Of a stretch of DNA of 64,000 nucleotides, positions 22,225 through 32,570 are shown piece by piece (the stretch's first letter is position 1; every line of letters starts with the position of its first letter). The notes under the pieces were generated by a model. The model saw only the letters and a list, made by a program, of their open reading frames with translations, made no database searches and was not told the DNA's origin. The position numbers and the translations under genes are program-made. Location of the stretch: positions 22,631,162 to 22,695,161 of the forward strand of contig NW_024037072.1 in NCBI RefSeq assembly GCF_015706575.1, written 5' to 3'. This DNA comes from Patiria miniata (taxonomy: Eukaryota; Echinodermata; Asteroidea; Valvatida; Asterinidae).

Positions 22225-22600
22225 AGGAGAGGGGGGTTGTAGTGGGGGAGGATTAGATTGTAACCTGCTGAGGAAACTGTAAAGATATACTTCCGTCTGT
22301 TAGTATGGGTCCATGGACTTTGCGTGAGATATCAAACCAGCACCTTCTAGGCCTTGGCATCCCATTCGTAAATAGGCTACTCTTACCAGAATCTTATGAG
22401 AATAATGAAAGCTGCTTATTGCAAAGGGGAGGGGTTGTAGTGGGGGAAGGATTAGATGGTAACCTCCAATGCTGAGGAAACTGTAAAGGTATACTTCCAT
22501 CTGTAAGTGTGAGGTATCAGACCTGCACCTTCTTGGCTTTGTCATCCCATATGAACTACTCTTACAAGAATCTTATGAGAAATATGTAACATTTGTATTG
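22225..22600 (+). repeat. Direct tandem duplication, about 198 bp period
   Basis: 'ggttgtagtgggggag' near 22236 recurs near 22434, followed in both copies by 'gattagat.gtaacct', 'gctgaggaaactgtaaag', 'atacttcc', 'accttct.gg', 'catcccat' and 'agaatcttatgagaa'. There are two copies with roughly 10-15% difference. Confidence 0.8.
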
Positions 22601-24125
22601 CAATGTGATAGAAAGGTTCTGACAACCTAAAAGGCAGTCTTATACGAATCTTATCGAAATTGCCTGTTAATCTGCATAGCAACAACACATATTTTGATGA
22701 ACTAATTAAAAATACATTCTTTCTGCTGTTTCTGGATTGCAATGACATAGTAAATCCCACAAAATTGTTGATAATTTTCAGTGTTCTCCAAAGATATGTG
22801 AAGTGAGATTTGCACCTTTGAAGAAACATCTCTAGAAATTAAAATTAACCAAGTTTTGAACTGGCAAGAAAACTGCTTGTGTTTGACATTCAAACTGTAG
22901 AGGTGAAAGAGGCAAGAAAACCTAGTGGAGATGAAATGAAATTTGTAGGACTTTGTTTTTATAGACTTTACAGTGAAAATGCTATGCGATGGCTGCTTAT
23001 TGTGTGAAAAAGAAAATGCTTGCCAAGCATTTTGTGCAACTATTACACACACTGACATGAATGAACTACAGAACTCCTCTATGACCACATATCTAACTAA
23101 TTATTGACTAACTATAAAACCTCTCTCCGGGTCATAAGTGTGACATCATTTCAACTTAAACCACACTCCCTAATCAGTTGGGGAAAGTGTATCTCAGGTA
23201 TCACCCTTATGCATATCTGCATCTCTTGTGTTCAGGTCGGTCGGCTGTCATTTTGTAATGCTTAAAAAAATTCAACTTTTCAAGCTGATGTGGAAATAAA
23301 AATAAACCTACTATACTTGCCCTTTGCCTGAAAAGATGCAATGAAGGGCATTTCAGCTCTATGAAATGTGTTTCAGTAATTTCTTTCAAAATTGCAAATT
23401 TGCACTTATGTTTATCATAGAAAGAGACACAAATAAACAACTGTTTTAACCAACATTATGGTAGGTGAATCAGGGTATGCCAGTTTTTCTTTACCGACAC
23501 CGACACTGGCCATAAGGTCAGTTGAAAATAATATCATCTCATGCCTAGAATTTTCTAGATAATACACTTTGTATTCGTTTGGGCACGGTTGGAGCACACC
23601 CCTAGAGAAGAAATTGTACAAAGAGTCCAATCTTTGCTTGTTATGTACAGCCAGCATCAGGCCCTTTTAATACCATTAAGAAGACTTGTTATCGATACCG
23701 GTTGTTAGCCAGGAACCAGCCTACCCTGCGAGAAATGACATGTATTATTTGGTCACAAGTAACTTGAAATTTGTTAAGTACAATGTAGGCCTATAAGACA
23801 ATAACTTAACAATGGATGATACATTATTTTTTGGGTTGATATGTCACATTCAAAAGTGAATAACTTTTGCATTGCTAGTAAAATACAAATTTAGAAAAGA
23901 ATTTGTTGGGGGATGAAACCCCAAGTCGGCACAAGAAATGTTTTGTTAAAAAATTACATTACATTTAGTTGGTAAGTTCCCCTTCAGTGCCCAGTTACTG
24001 GGCGGCAAACAGATTTTTCTCCTTTTTCTTGTTTTCTTAATAATTCACAAAGTAGTCACAGATTTGTTTCTCAACATGAAGTTATCTGAAGGACGGGTTA
24101 AATTATTTTATCTCTCATTGATCTT
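22601..24125. other. Long stretch with no recognised feature
   Basis: AT-rich sequence. Short open frames on the minus strand (22702-23088, 23207-23440, 23415-23657) show no family motif, and no credible splice signals frame them. It may be intronic or intergenic single-copy DNA. Confidence 0.4.
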
Positions 24126-24170
24126 AGTCTTACAGAATGTAATTGTTTCATTCATCCAAACGCAGCACAC

Positions 24171-24346
24171 AAAGCCGGAAGCCACTAGAAGTGTATCAAG
24201 TACACAGAACTACAGGGAACTGTACTGATATGACATGGACACAGAAAACTCCCCCGATGAAAAAGCACAGTGCACACATCCAGAGGAAGCAATACCCAAC
24301 GCTGCAGCAGCGGGCAAGGATTCCAAGACGATGGATGAAGAAGCTG
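24171..24346 (+). pseudogene. Exon-like fragment with splice sites (acidic)
   Basis: Preceded by a possible acceptor ('ccaaacgcag' ending near 24165) and followed by a strong donor CTG|GTAAGT. One frame reads MDTENSPDEKAQCTHPEE and on to KTMDEEAG at the donor. It is acidic and plausible as coding sequence, but a stop codon interrupts the same frame upstream. No homology is recognised. It may be an exon of a decayed or lineage-specific gene. Confidence 0.25.
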
Positions 24347-25238
24347 GTAAGTACAATCACATTTGTATTTCATGCACTGATCTCCATTAGTAAGACTGGA
24401 TAGGACACGCGTATACTTTGCGTGCAGTGAAGATTCAGAAAACCCAGACAGCTGGGTAGTGCAGTTTTCGTGGGTGTTCGCGCATGCATACATTATTTCT
24501 TAATAGCTTAACCTAGGTTTCTCTGTGAGTGGATACAATTTTAGATTTTCAATCTAAAACATTGCAATAATATTTTGATTTAACTAAACATAGTTTCCCA
24601 TTTCACAAAGATGAGAAGATTGATACTGGAATAGTCGAAAGTGATAACATCAGAACGTTCACCACAATGCCTAATGGATATAAGAATTGGCCAAGAACCT
24701 AATTAAGAAAAACATAACTTGGCATGTGGAACATTTAGAAGTTTGACTGAGTGAATAAGCGCAGTCTGATTGGTTAAGATGGAAAGTGAATTCCTGTACA
24801 CCAAGAATGTCTTTTCTATTTGCAAACAATTATTAATTATAGGGCCTAAAATGAAATAAAATTAAACACAGCTATGATCTTTTAAGATTTAAAAATGACA
24901 TTTCTCTTTACAAAATCTGCAATATACGGCTTTAAGTGTTCCAATTTGCATCCGTTGGCTGAGTACGCCCATACCATATTTTTTTCTTACAACAATCAAA
25001 GGTTTTTCAGTGAAAAAGAGAAGAGAAAGGATACAGGACGTTCTCGTGTGACGACGCAGTTGAAAGTTTTAAACCATCGCCAGTGGAATGCACGCTCGCA
25101 CAAGATGGAGGGTGCTGTGTCCTATCCAGTCTTACTAATGGAGATCAATGATTGCATGTATATTAAAAGCAGACTAACACGATTAACAGATATTTTGCCA
25201 TTGGCGCAATGCATTCTTAAAAAAAAAAATTAGCATCT

Positions 25239-25432
25239 GAGATGGCTGGATGCATCAGAACCACCATGGATGGAATCGGCCTTCATCTGTTTCCAGGACA
25301 AGACAGAGACCATCGTATTTGGACGAGCAGCTGTTCCAGTTTGGGCTTAAAGAGGCTACACAGGCTTTGCCACATATAGACAGCCCTTTGAAGTGCAGGA
25401 GGTGGGGCTGTCTCTAAACTGGAGAAAATCAG
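25239..25432 (+). pseudogene. Exon-like fragment, faint THAP-domain resemblance
   Basis: Begins ATG and ends at a consensus donor (CAG|GTAAGT). The first frame reads MAGC...GIGLHLFPGQDRDHRIW. That spacing recalls the first half of a THAP zinc finger (Cys, then 'LH.FP', then a Trp). The second Cys and the C-terminal 'AVPTIF'-like box are not seen, and stops follow within 50 codons. If real, it is a broken THAP-type gene such as those related to P-element transposases. This is a weak call. Confidence 0.2.
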
Positions 25433-25467
25433 GTAAGTTTTCAGAATAAATAGTATAGGCCTGTTAA

Positions 25468-25829
25468 GGCCAAAAAAAAAAATAAGTCGGTCTCTGGTCA
25501 GCGCGCGCGTCGATTTTAATCATGCGCGTCAATCTTCTTCTTTTTTTTCAAAATGTTCCGCGGTAGCTCCAACAGCGCCCTCTATTGCCGCACCTCCTCA
25601 TTTTTTTTTACCAAAGAGCACTAAGGAATGGGAAATTGCACCAAGGCAAATGATCGAGAGCACCAAGGCAAGTTATGGAGGACACCAATGTACATGAAGA
25701 CACCAAAAAAGCAAAATTGTACCCCACCTTGTCTGTACAATCCAAACTTTGAAGAAAAAAAAAGCCGCGTCGCCGCGTCAATTCCGGAACTTTGGTCTGA
25801 CCAGAGACTGAATATTTTTTTTTTTGGCC
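25468..25829. mobile_element. PIF/Harbinger-like MITE, 362 bp, TAA target site
   Basis: Inverted ends are GGCCAAAAAAAAAAATA (left) and TATTTTTTTTTTTGGCC (right, approximate), continuing into 'tctctggtcag' and its complement 'ctgaccagaga' (near 25491 and 25798). TAA flanks both sides (25465-25467 and 25830-25832). A 3 bp TWA duplication is the hallmark of PIF/Harbinger elements. The interior is rich in 'gcgcgcg' and 'ccgcgtcgccgcgtc' and lacks a transposase. Confidence 0.75.
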
Positions 25830-25832
25830 TAA

Positions 25833-27120
25833 CGTGTTGCATTTACGCAAGTGCAATACAGATGTACCTAGGCCTACGGTTACATATAGTTACATGAATA
25901 TGAAATGTTCATGCGATTTGTTCTCGCACTTAATATTTATAAACTAAATCCCAACTTTTATAAAACATTGAGGAACTACTATAACCCTAACCTGGTATGG
26001 GACAGAGTGCAGGTGTCCATTGGCAAGACAGTGTACACACTTCTTCACATCTACGGGCTGTGTATGCCCTGGGCGGATCCAGGAATTTTTGTGGGGGGTC
26101 ATGCCCATGCATCACATGATAGACATAATAATCACTATAAATTTATTTTTTTGGGAGTATCAGGGAGGGGAAAACACATGCAGTAGGCTAAAGGCTTCAC
26201 TGACGTGACTCTTGGGCATGTGGCTGCATGCACACCTGCGGCAACATGTAGGCCTACAAGTACAGTTGCATTGGTGTATGATTTAGGAAGGGAGAGAATG
26301 GGGTTGTTGCATGTAATTAAGACAACAATGAGAGTGGGATGACTACATGTAGGCCTATAGTACTATTTTCCCCCATTTTCATAGATCATTTAAGGGATCA
26401 AGTCTGCCAGGGAAGATGAGATGGTTCTTTAGAAGACCAAAGTTGCATCTTCTTGTTTTTTTATTGAGAATAGAAATAATGAATGAATGGTGAATGGAAG
26501 CACATCTATTTGTTTTTGGACATTTTGACAAAGTTGTAGGTTCTTTTTTTTTTTTTAGTTACTTTCTCTACTCACTTTTTTAAATAAAAAAAAATGACCT
26601 GGTTACAAGTTGGCTTGGGTACAAGTTATGGGTATGAGATGAACAGAATGCCACTTTGGGTTCCGACTCGACTGGCAGACTCGGGTACCAATGACATTTT
26701 GTGGAAAAAGTGCTCAGAAAATCACTTTTTAATGAATTCACTGTTTCTCTGCAACTATACTACAGTATCAAAGACTTGTAAATTTCACTTTTTTTGTCAT
26801 CTTTCTTTATTAAAACCTTCAATAATGTACTGGAGTAAATAGGTCGTGCCATGCCTTTTCTCTGAATACAAGTAGGGGGTTGTTTTCATACTTTTTCTTT
26901 TCTTGGTCTTTTATAGTCTGGGTATGATAGTGACATCTTCCTGAAAAAAAAATATTGGGACAGAGAGAAAAATGATTACTTTGCATAATCTTTGTTTAGG
27001 AATAACAGGAGTGTTTTTCATGAATAGCAAAAAGGATGACAAAATAAATGTAACTAAGAGGTGATTGTCACAAATTAAATGTACCAGTGAGCTTTTTAGT
27101 ATTTCAAATTTGCTAATTTT
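25833..27120. other. Stretch without genes; one orphan transposon end
   Basis: No coding region is recognised. It holds several 'tgtaggccta' words near 26247 and 26346, and one hAT-like terminus near 26069 (listed separately). Confidence 0.4.
26069..26120 (+). mobile_element. Solo left end of a hAT-like MITE
   Basis: CTGGGCGGATCCAGGAATTT followed by a G run and 'catgcccatgc' is typical of the left terminus of the hAT MITE group represented at 17288. No matching right terminus was found within 400 bp, so it is probably truncated. Confidence 0.5.
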
Positions 27121-27124
27121 GCAG

Positions 27125-27252
27125 ATCTTGAATGAGACAGTGCAGCCAGACAGTAGTGGATGATGCTCCTGTGTAGTCACGGGATTCAAGTGTTCCTCCA
27201 GATGATAACATGCAGCAGGGACTTAGCTATCCCTCATGAGACAAGTTCAGAT
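27125..27252 (+). pseudogene. Exon-like fragment, frames broken
   Basis: Bounded by a good acceptor ('ctaattttgcag') and a GTAAGT donor at 27253. Each frame contains stops. Fragments such as SQTVVDDAP and DNMQQGLSYPS look coding-like, but in different stretches. It fits the pattern of decayed exons between 24.1 and 28.6 kb. Confidence 0.2.
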
Positions 27253-27945
27253 GTAAGTTATTATCAACCTGTGTGAAAATACATGTATATTCTTCATGTA
27301 AGAATAATTGTACATTTTGTTAGCATAAAAAATATCCTTTTCACAAAGTGCACTTTCCATGTCAACCTTCCTTCTGCCAAAAAAAAGCTCCATTGTTATT
27401 TCAATTGTCAACACCCGAGTGGCGCAGCATCCGAGGGGTGGAGGCCATATTTTGATGAGTACCTTTATTTTATGAGTGCCCTTTTTTTCAAGAGCGCTCA
27501 TTTTGCACGAGTGCCCTTTTTTACTCACATTCTTTGAACGTCGGCAATTGTGCCGCCATGAAGAGCACCACTTATTCTCAGATTGTGCCAGTGATTGTCT
27601 ACTTTGAACAGCGCCCCCCTAGAAAGATGATGTCCATCGGTCTGTTTTTTTGTTGTTGACTTTACCGAGGTCTGGTGAAAGGTGAAAAACACTGTCTACC
27701 TTTCAGTGAATGCCCTTTTTCATGTCTACCCCCAATGAAAGTGACTTTGCTATGCCACCAAATTTTAGTATTTTTCTCCAAAATTGTAACTGATGTCCAT
27801 AACAAAGTAACTGACTGCAAACAGTTCACTCTGCTGATTTTGAAATGACAGCATGTCTGGGTCTGACTGTGTCCTACCCTACTACGGTACGTTTCCCAGG
27901 ATTTATCAGGTTAATTGCAGTTTTGTTTGAATTTTCTTGATTTAG

Positions 27946-28058
27946 GAATCCGACATGGATCCTCCCTGTTTCCAGGATACTGCTTGCCAAGCGGACACTG
28001 TCGGTATTTGCCCAAATGAACACTGTTGATGAGAGGCCAAGCCCTACCATAAAGACTA
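27946..28058 (+). pseudogene. Exon-like fragment with splice sites
   Basis: Acceptor 'gatttag' ends at 27945 and the donor GTAAGT begins at 28059. One frame is open across the whole fragment (ILLAKRTLSVFAQMNTVDE). Another reads MDPPCFQDTACQADTVGIC before stops. No homology is recognised. Confidence 0.25.
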
Positions 28059-28309
28059 GTAAGTGTGTTTCTCTATATTTCACATCATTTGACCTTGATT
28101 CATTTCATTTGGAATTTTGTTTTTTACAAAAAATCCCCACCACGTTAATAAGTATTGTTACTGAAGCAATTTTTTTCATTTAATTTCTTGGATCAGAGGT
28201 TTGTGTAAATTATATGCTAAATATGAATGAACCATGCAGAAATATTTGAGGAGTGTGTTGAAACCTATACGAATACAATATTATTTATGTTATTACAAAT
28301 TATTTCCAG

Positions 28310-28575
28310 CACCTGTACTAACAGAGGTAATGCATGCTGAAGTGCATCAACTGCCTTGAAGAAAACAGATGAAACTGAGCCTGACAAAAGCACACAGTTA
28401 CAGCCTGAGCCTTGCGTAGAGGACTTCCATGCTGCAGGAGAAGATGACGATGAGAAAGCATGCAGAGATGCCAGAAGTACCTGAAGAGCAGGATTACAAT
28501 TCATCAGAATACGTCCCATATCTTCATCATCTTCAGACTCATCTGACTGCCTACGCTCGATCAAGCAACTCACAG
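28310..28575 (+). pseudogene. Exon-like fragment, acidic, one frameshift
   Basis: Acceptor 'tatttccag' and donor CAG|GTAGTA frame this fragment. One frame reads KKTDETEPDKSTQLQPEP and then EDFHAAGEDDDEKACRDA. After a shift the neighbouring frame continues with PEEQDYNSSEYVP. The composition is that of a disordered acidic region, and the frame change suggests decay. Its relation to the neighbouring fragments is unproven. Confidence 0.3.
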
Positions 28576-28679
28576 GTAGTACATTACAATTTTGTGGCGT
28601 TTTACAGGGTGGTGTTAAAAGAAGGAAACTCACTTTTGACAGCAATTTACACCTACTTGTTGAGCATATTTTAAAAAGT

Positions 28680-29100
28680 CAATTTAATGGTATTAAAAAT
28701 TTTTTAACAAAAGTGACGGCAAAAATGATTGCAAATGCTTATTTTGTCTCTGAGATATGGTGGTTTAAAATTTTCATGTGCCAAACCTGTTAGTCCAGGG
28801 ACAGCTTTATTCCATCTGCTTGACTGAGCTCCGGAGCTTGATTTGAAGACCAAAAACACTACACTAGTGATTTTGGTGACTTGAATTCAAATTAGCATAT
28901 TAACACTATTCTTGCAATTTTTTTAACAGTTTTTTTCACCACGTATGGTTGAAGAGCTATACTTTACTACATTACAAAAAAAAGTTCAAATAAATTAAGT
29001 AGGTCGGTTAAATTCCTGTCAAAATTGGGTTTAATCCTTTTTGAACCACCCTGTACTGAACAGTCGTGCTGTTCACTTTACAGCACGGCATTTTGTTTTT
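28680..29100. other. Stretch with no recognised feature
   Basis: AT-rich spacer between the exon-like fragment ending at 28575 and the 29.1-29.8 kb block. Nothing is recognised. Confidence 0.4.
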
Positions 29101-29103
29101 CAG

Positions 29104-29440
29104 CTGAAAGGTTACCTGTGAATTTCCGTGCGTTCCTGCTTTTATTCAGAATGATGCACCAGCAGGCACTGTCGTCAGGCTGAGCTACACTACCATGCTA
29201 CAGCTATTTGGGCTACAGCACATGCATGTATCTTTCCTGCGAATAGAGTTACCCACTAGTTTCTGGATGTAGCAGCTTTAACAGGACTATCGCAGACAAT
29301 CAGTCATACTGCTTTGCCCATATATGGTGTCAAATGCAGGTGCGGCTACCTTACCTCAGTAACTGGCACTCTGCCTTTGAAGTTAAGCCGATCTGTACAG
29401 TTTTACTGGTACTTTTCCTGCTATGTCGACATCGACGTCA
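29104..29440 (+). other. Possible decayed coding block after an acceptor-like site
   Basis: Preceded by 'tttgtttttcag'. Short coding-like runs (for example SYTTMLQLFGLQHMHVSFL) are interrupted by stops within 50 codons. No family is recognised. Confidence 0.2.
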
Positions 29441-29615
29441 ACCACAGGAACAGTTTCCCCCTTCTAGGCACCACGCTGTTTCCGTCCTTTCCAAAGGTGT
29501 ACCGCCTTCACCTGACCAAACAGCTCAACCCAAGAAAAAGTCAATAGCAATACCGAATCCCAAGAGTGCTTTCACAGCTCGTGGAACAATTTTCGCGCAA
29601 GAAATTTCTCAGCAA
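29441..29615 (+). pseudogene. RPAP1-like fragment (IFAQEI motif), broken
   Basis: One frame reads PKSAFTARGTIFAQEISQQ near 29550-29615. RPAP1 proteins carry a conserved SIFAQEI-type motif about 150-200 residues from the start, preceded by a segment with FP residues. Here the neighbouring frame upstream contains NSFPLLGTTLFPSFPKV. The frames disagree and a stop follows quickly, so the copy is not functional. It is on the opposite strand and on the wrong side of RPAP1 exon 1 (15994-16183), so it would be a separate duplicated fragment. The match is short and could be chance. Confidence 0.35.
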
Positions 29616-29870
29616 ACCAGCTACTAGCTACCATGGCACCTTCTCCCACTTCTCCAGTCCCTTCTATGGCCACAGCCATGATCACTGCCTGCCACTGCCA
29701 TTCCTCAGCATCAGACTTCATGGTTGCATCTTGGGCCCCATCTCTGCAGCCTAGCTCAGACTAAACCCTGACCCAAGGGAAGAAAAAGCAAATGCAGGCT
29801 TCACGTGAAGGGCCTACAACCAGCAGTATACAGTTACCGGTCTCAATCCGCTAGTCGTGATGCAGCCCTG
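29616..29870 (+). other. Flank of the gypsy element, composition S/T/P-rich in one frame
   Basis: One frame runs MAPSPTSPVPSMATAMIT and on for about 40 codons. It is low complexity and of unknown origin. The last 22 bases ('cgctagtcgtgatgcagccc' plus 'tg') recur at 32573-32594 on the other side of the gypsy element. Confidence 0.3.
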
Positions 29871-30016
29871 TGTTATAACATGCCTTGCGTATTGTGACAT
29901 GATCTGCACACTCTGTAAGTACATGCATCTATTAATATATCATGTGCAAACATGGCGGCCTGCATGGCGAGTGAGTTCGCACAATTCTGTGTCAATTCTC
30001 ATCAACCTAAATAACA
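29871..30016 (+). mobile_element. Solo 5' LTR of a Ty3/gypsy-type element (146 bp)
   Basis: Begins TGTTATAACA and ends AATAACA (TG...CA-type termini). It is followed at once by a primer-binding-site-like sequence and by gag. No matching 3' LTR occurs downstream before 33.7 kb, so the element is truncated. The 146 bp length is short for a Ty3/gypsy LTR but within the known range. Confidence 0.6.
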
Positions 30017-30031
30017 TGGTGGCAGCAGTGG
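30017..30031 (+). promoter_or_regulatory. Primer-binding site, Ty3/gypsy element
   Basis: TGGTGGCAGCAGTGG directly follows the LTR. The leading TGG is the complement of the CCA end of a tRNA primer. The tRNA identity is not determined. Confidence 0.55.
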
Positions 30032-30134
30032 TTGACTCAGAATAAAATCAATTTGCAATTCTGTTTTTCACATCAAAAAGTGACATTTACGCTGCAACTA
30101 ACGTCCAAAGTTGTGTGAGTTTAACACATTGGAA

Positions 30135-30905
30135 ATGACCACAACTGCGATGGTGCAGTTCCCATCGTTGAGCTGCCACTCTGCTCCACTCATCGGCCGC
30201 CTGGACAATTACGACCAGATTGAAGACATTCGCAACTACATCAAGCGTCTTGACCTCTATTTTGTTGCAAATTACATCCCTGCGGCAAAACAACCAGCAG
30301 TTTTGATGAATGCACTTGGTTCTACTGTCTACAAGACTGTAAAAAGCCTAGCTGAACCGACTCCAGTGTCACAGAAGAGCTACAAAGAACTCTGTGCTAT
30401 GCTTGTGTCGCACTACGGCCAAAGCGCCTAGTTGTAGCAGAGCGTTTCAGATTTTACAAAGGTGATCAACACATCGATGAGTCCATCACTCAGTTTGCAG
30501 TTACACTACATAACTTGGCCAGCCCCTGCCAGCTTGGGTCATTTCTGGATGACGCTTTACGTGATCGCCTGATTTGTGGCCTCTGTAGCAAGTACATTCA
30601 GAAACATCTTCTGACAAAGGACAGCCTCACTTTCCAGAAAGTCCTAGAAGTTACGAAAACTTTTTAGACAGCCACCAAAGATCTCCACGAAATCAAAGGA
30701 GCACACAACACAGCTGCTGTTCAAGCAGTACAACTTTGACCTCGAGAGAAGATGCCCAACACTCACGCCCGTCAGACCAGGTGTCCCAATTGCGGATCCA
30801 ACCCAAGTCATGAAACGTGCCATGCGAGAGGTCAGCAGTACAAGTCCTGTCACAAAACTGGACACTTCAGCAAAGTTTGCCGATTCAAGCGCAAACACAC
30901 GTGAG
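30135..30905 (+). pseudogene. Ty3/gypsy gag, frameshifted
   Basis: A gag-like protein starting MTTTAMVQFPSL contains a capsid-type segment (LDNYDQIEDIRNYIKRLDLY, then the QSYKELC-like region) to about 30430. A frameshift follows there, and the neighbouring frame continues (FYKGDQHIDESITQFAVTL, LDDALRDRLICGL). In-frame stops occur near 30665, 30738 and 30901. Near 30780-30890 there are two zinc-knuckle-like Cys/His clusters (CPNCGSNPSHETC and CHKTGHFSKVC; the second lacks its first Cys spacing only slightly). The gene cannot make an intact gag. Confidence 0.8.
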
Positions 30906-31100
30906 CTGTGGCTGCTTCCACTGAATTTGAAGATGAAACTGAGTTCTTCGTCGGCTCAGTATCGGGCAATAGTGACCAATCATGCACTTCATGGCATCAG
31001 ACTATCGTTGTTGAGGACAAGCCTGTCAACTTCTTGCTAGACACCGGGTCAGAGGTAAACATACTGCCTTTACCGCACCCTCAAGCTTCGTGACATGACG
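30906..31100 (+). pseudogene. Ty3/gypsy aspartic protease fragment
   Basis: In the gag frame, VNFLLDTGSEVNILP surrounds the protease active-site triad (DTG at 31040-31048). A stop follows near 31093, and the flap region cannot be followed. This order, gag then protease, is normal for the family. Confidence 0.75.
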
Positions 31101-31380
31101 TTGCAGTTCACGCCTACAACCCGTTTGTGTGTTTTCTTCTGCGAAAAAAGTCAAAAAGAGAGGGCAGAAGTGTCTATCCTGTGAAGTCAAGGGCAAGTTA
31201 TTGATGAAGGTGAACCAGTTTTGGGAAAACATGCCTGTGTGTCCCTTAACCTGGTGCAGCGTGTGTACACCTTGATCAATGACAGCAGTGTTTTCGAAGG
31301 GAACTGGATGCCTTCATGTCCCCCAAGTGAAGATAAAGCTGACTAATATTGCCACACCACACTGCGTCCATGCCCTTCGA
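31101..31380 (+). pseudogene. Ty3/gypsy protease to RT linker, decayed
   Basis: The remainder of the protease and the connection to the reverse transcriptase are scattered over frames with several stops. Nothing else is recognised here. Confidence 0.45.
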
Positions 31381-32515
31381 TGCATCCCCTTGCCCCTGCA
31401 TCCAAAGCTCAAGACAGAACTGGACCAAAAGGAGAAACATGGCGTCATCTCGTGCATCACAGAGCCTACTGATTGGTGTGCCTTGATTGTGATTGCTCCC
31501 AAGAAAAATGGATCAGGATCTGTGCGGATCTGCGAATGCTCAACAAAGCCATGAACAGAAAGCACTTCACCATACCTGGAAGAAGAATCGGGTAACATTG
31601 CCGGTGCCCAGCTGTTCTCCATCCTTGATGCCAAGCATGGGTTTTGGCAAATTCCTCTCCTTCCTGACAGCCAGAATTAAGCTAACCACATTCATCACAC
31701 CGTTTGGCAGGTTCTGCTTCAGTCGCTAACCATTTGGCATAACATCAGCACCCGAGCTGTACCAGAGAATCATGAGTGATCTGCTGGTATATCTCCCAGG
31801 AGTCGTCGTCTACATGGACGATATTCTCGTCACTGGCACTACACCGCAGGATCAAGATGCACGTCTTCGTCATGTTCTCAAAATCCTCCAAGGAACTGGG
31901 GTGAGGCTAAACAAAGACAAGTGTAAAATTGCACAGGAACAGGTAAATTTCCTCGGCCATCGACATGGTAAGGAAGGAATTCATCCTGACCCTGCCAAAG
32001 TAGACGTGATCCTGCAAATGTCGCCACCTACAACGAAGGAGGAAGTCAAACGTCTGATGGGGTTGGTCAACTGGCTTTCTCGCTTCTTACCCCATTCAGC
32101 CTCTGTAGCCACACCGAACAATGACCTGATGAAAGACGACACAGAGTGGACTTGGGGCCCAGCGCAACGCACCGCGGTTCGACAACTCAAGACTCTGCTA
32201 AAGACATCCCCAATGCTTGCATACTACGACCCAACAAAGCCAACAATGGTCAGTGCTGAAGCCAGCAGTTACAGCATTGGTGGTTACATCCTTCAGAAGC
32301 AGGAAGACAAGTACTGGAGGCCAGTAGCATATTGCTCCTGAAGCCTGACACATGCAGAACAACGTACTATATGCACAGATCGAAAAGGAGCTACTGGCTG
32401 CTGTCTGGTCATGCGAGCGTTTCTACATCTATCTCCGAGGGTCTTCGAGTGATGCTCCAGACAGACCACAAACCCCTTGTGTCATTAATCAACCAAAAGG
32501 AATTGTGTGAAGCAC
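31381..32515 (+). pseudogene. Ty3/gypsy reverse transcriptase and partial RNase H, broken
   Basis: The finger region (ELDQKEKHGVISCI, then LIVIAPKKNGSGSVRIC) lies at about 31415-31540. A frameshift follows. The palm motif YMDDILV is at 31811-31831 in an open stretch of 189 codons (31772-32341) that also carries VNFLGH, the thumb/connection region and the start of RNase H (MVSAEASSYSIGGYILQ). After another shift, QTDHKPLVSLIN is near 32459. The second half of RNase H, the chromodomain region and the integrase are absent, so the element is truncated at about 32515. It cannot be mobile on its own. Confidence 0.85.
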
Positions 32516-32570
32516 AAATGCACCAGTGAGCTTTTTAGTATAAAATCCAATCAGCATGACCCCAGTCTTG
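32516..32570 (+). other. Junction at the truncated end of the gypsy element
   Basis: Contains the 20-mer 'accagtgagctttttagtat' (32522-32541), which also occurs at 27084-27103. It also contains 'atccaatcagcatgacccca', which recurs near 32825. The RNase H reading stops here, so this is a deletion or rearrangement junction. Confidence 0.4.

Noticed and set aside
25608-25897. Open frames on both strands at 25.6-25.9 kb
   Set aside because: They are contained mostly in the Harbinger-like MITE at 25468-25829.
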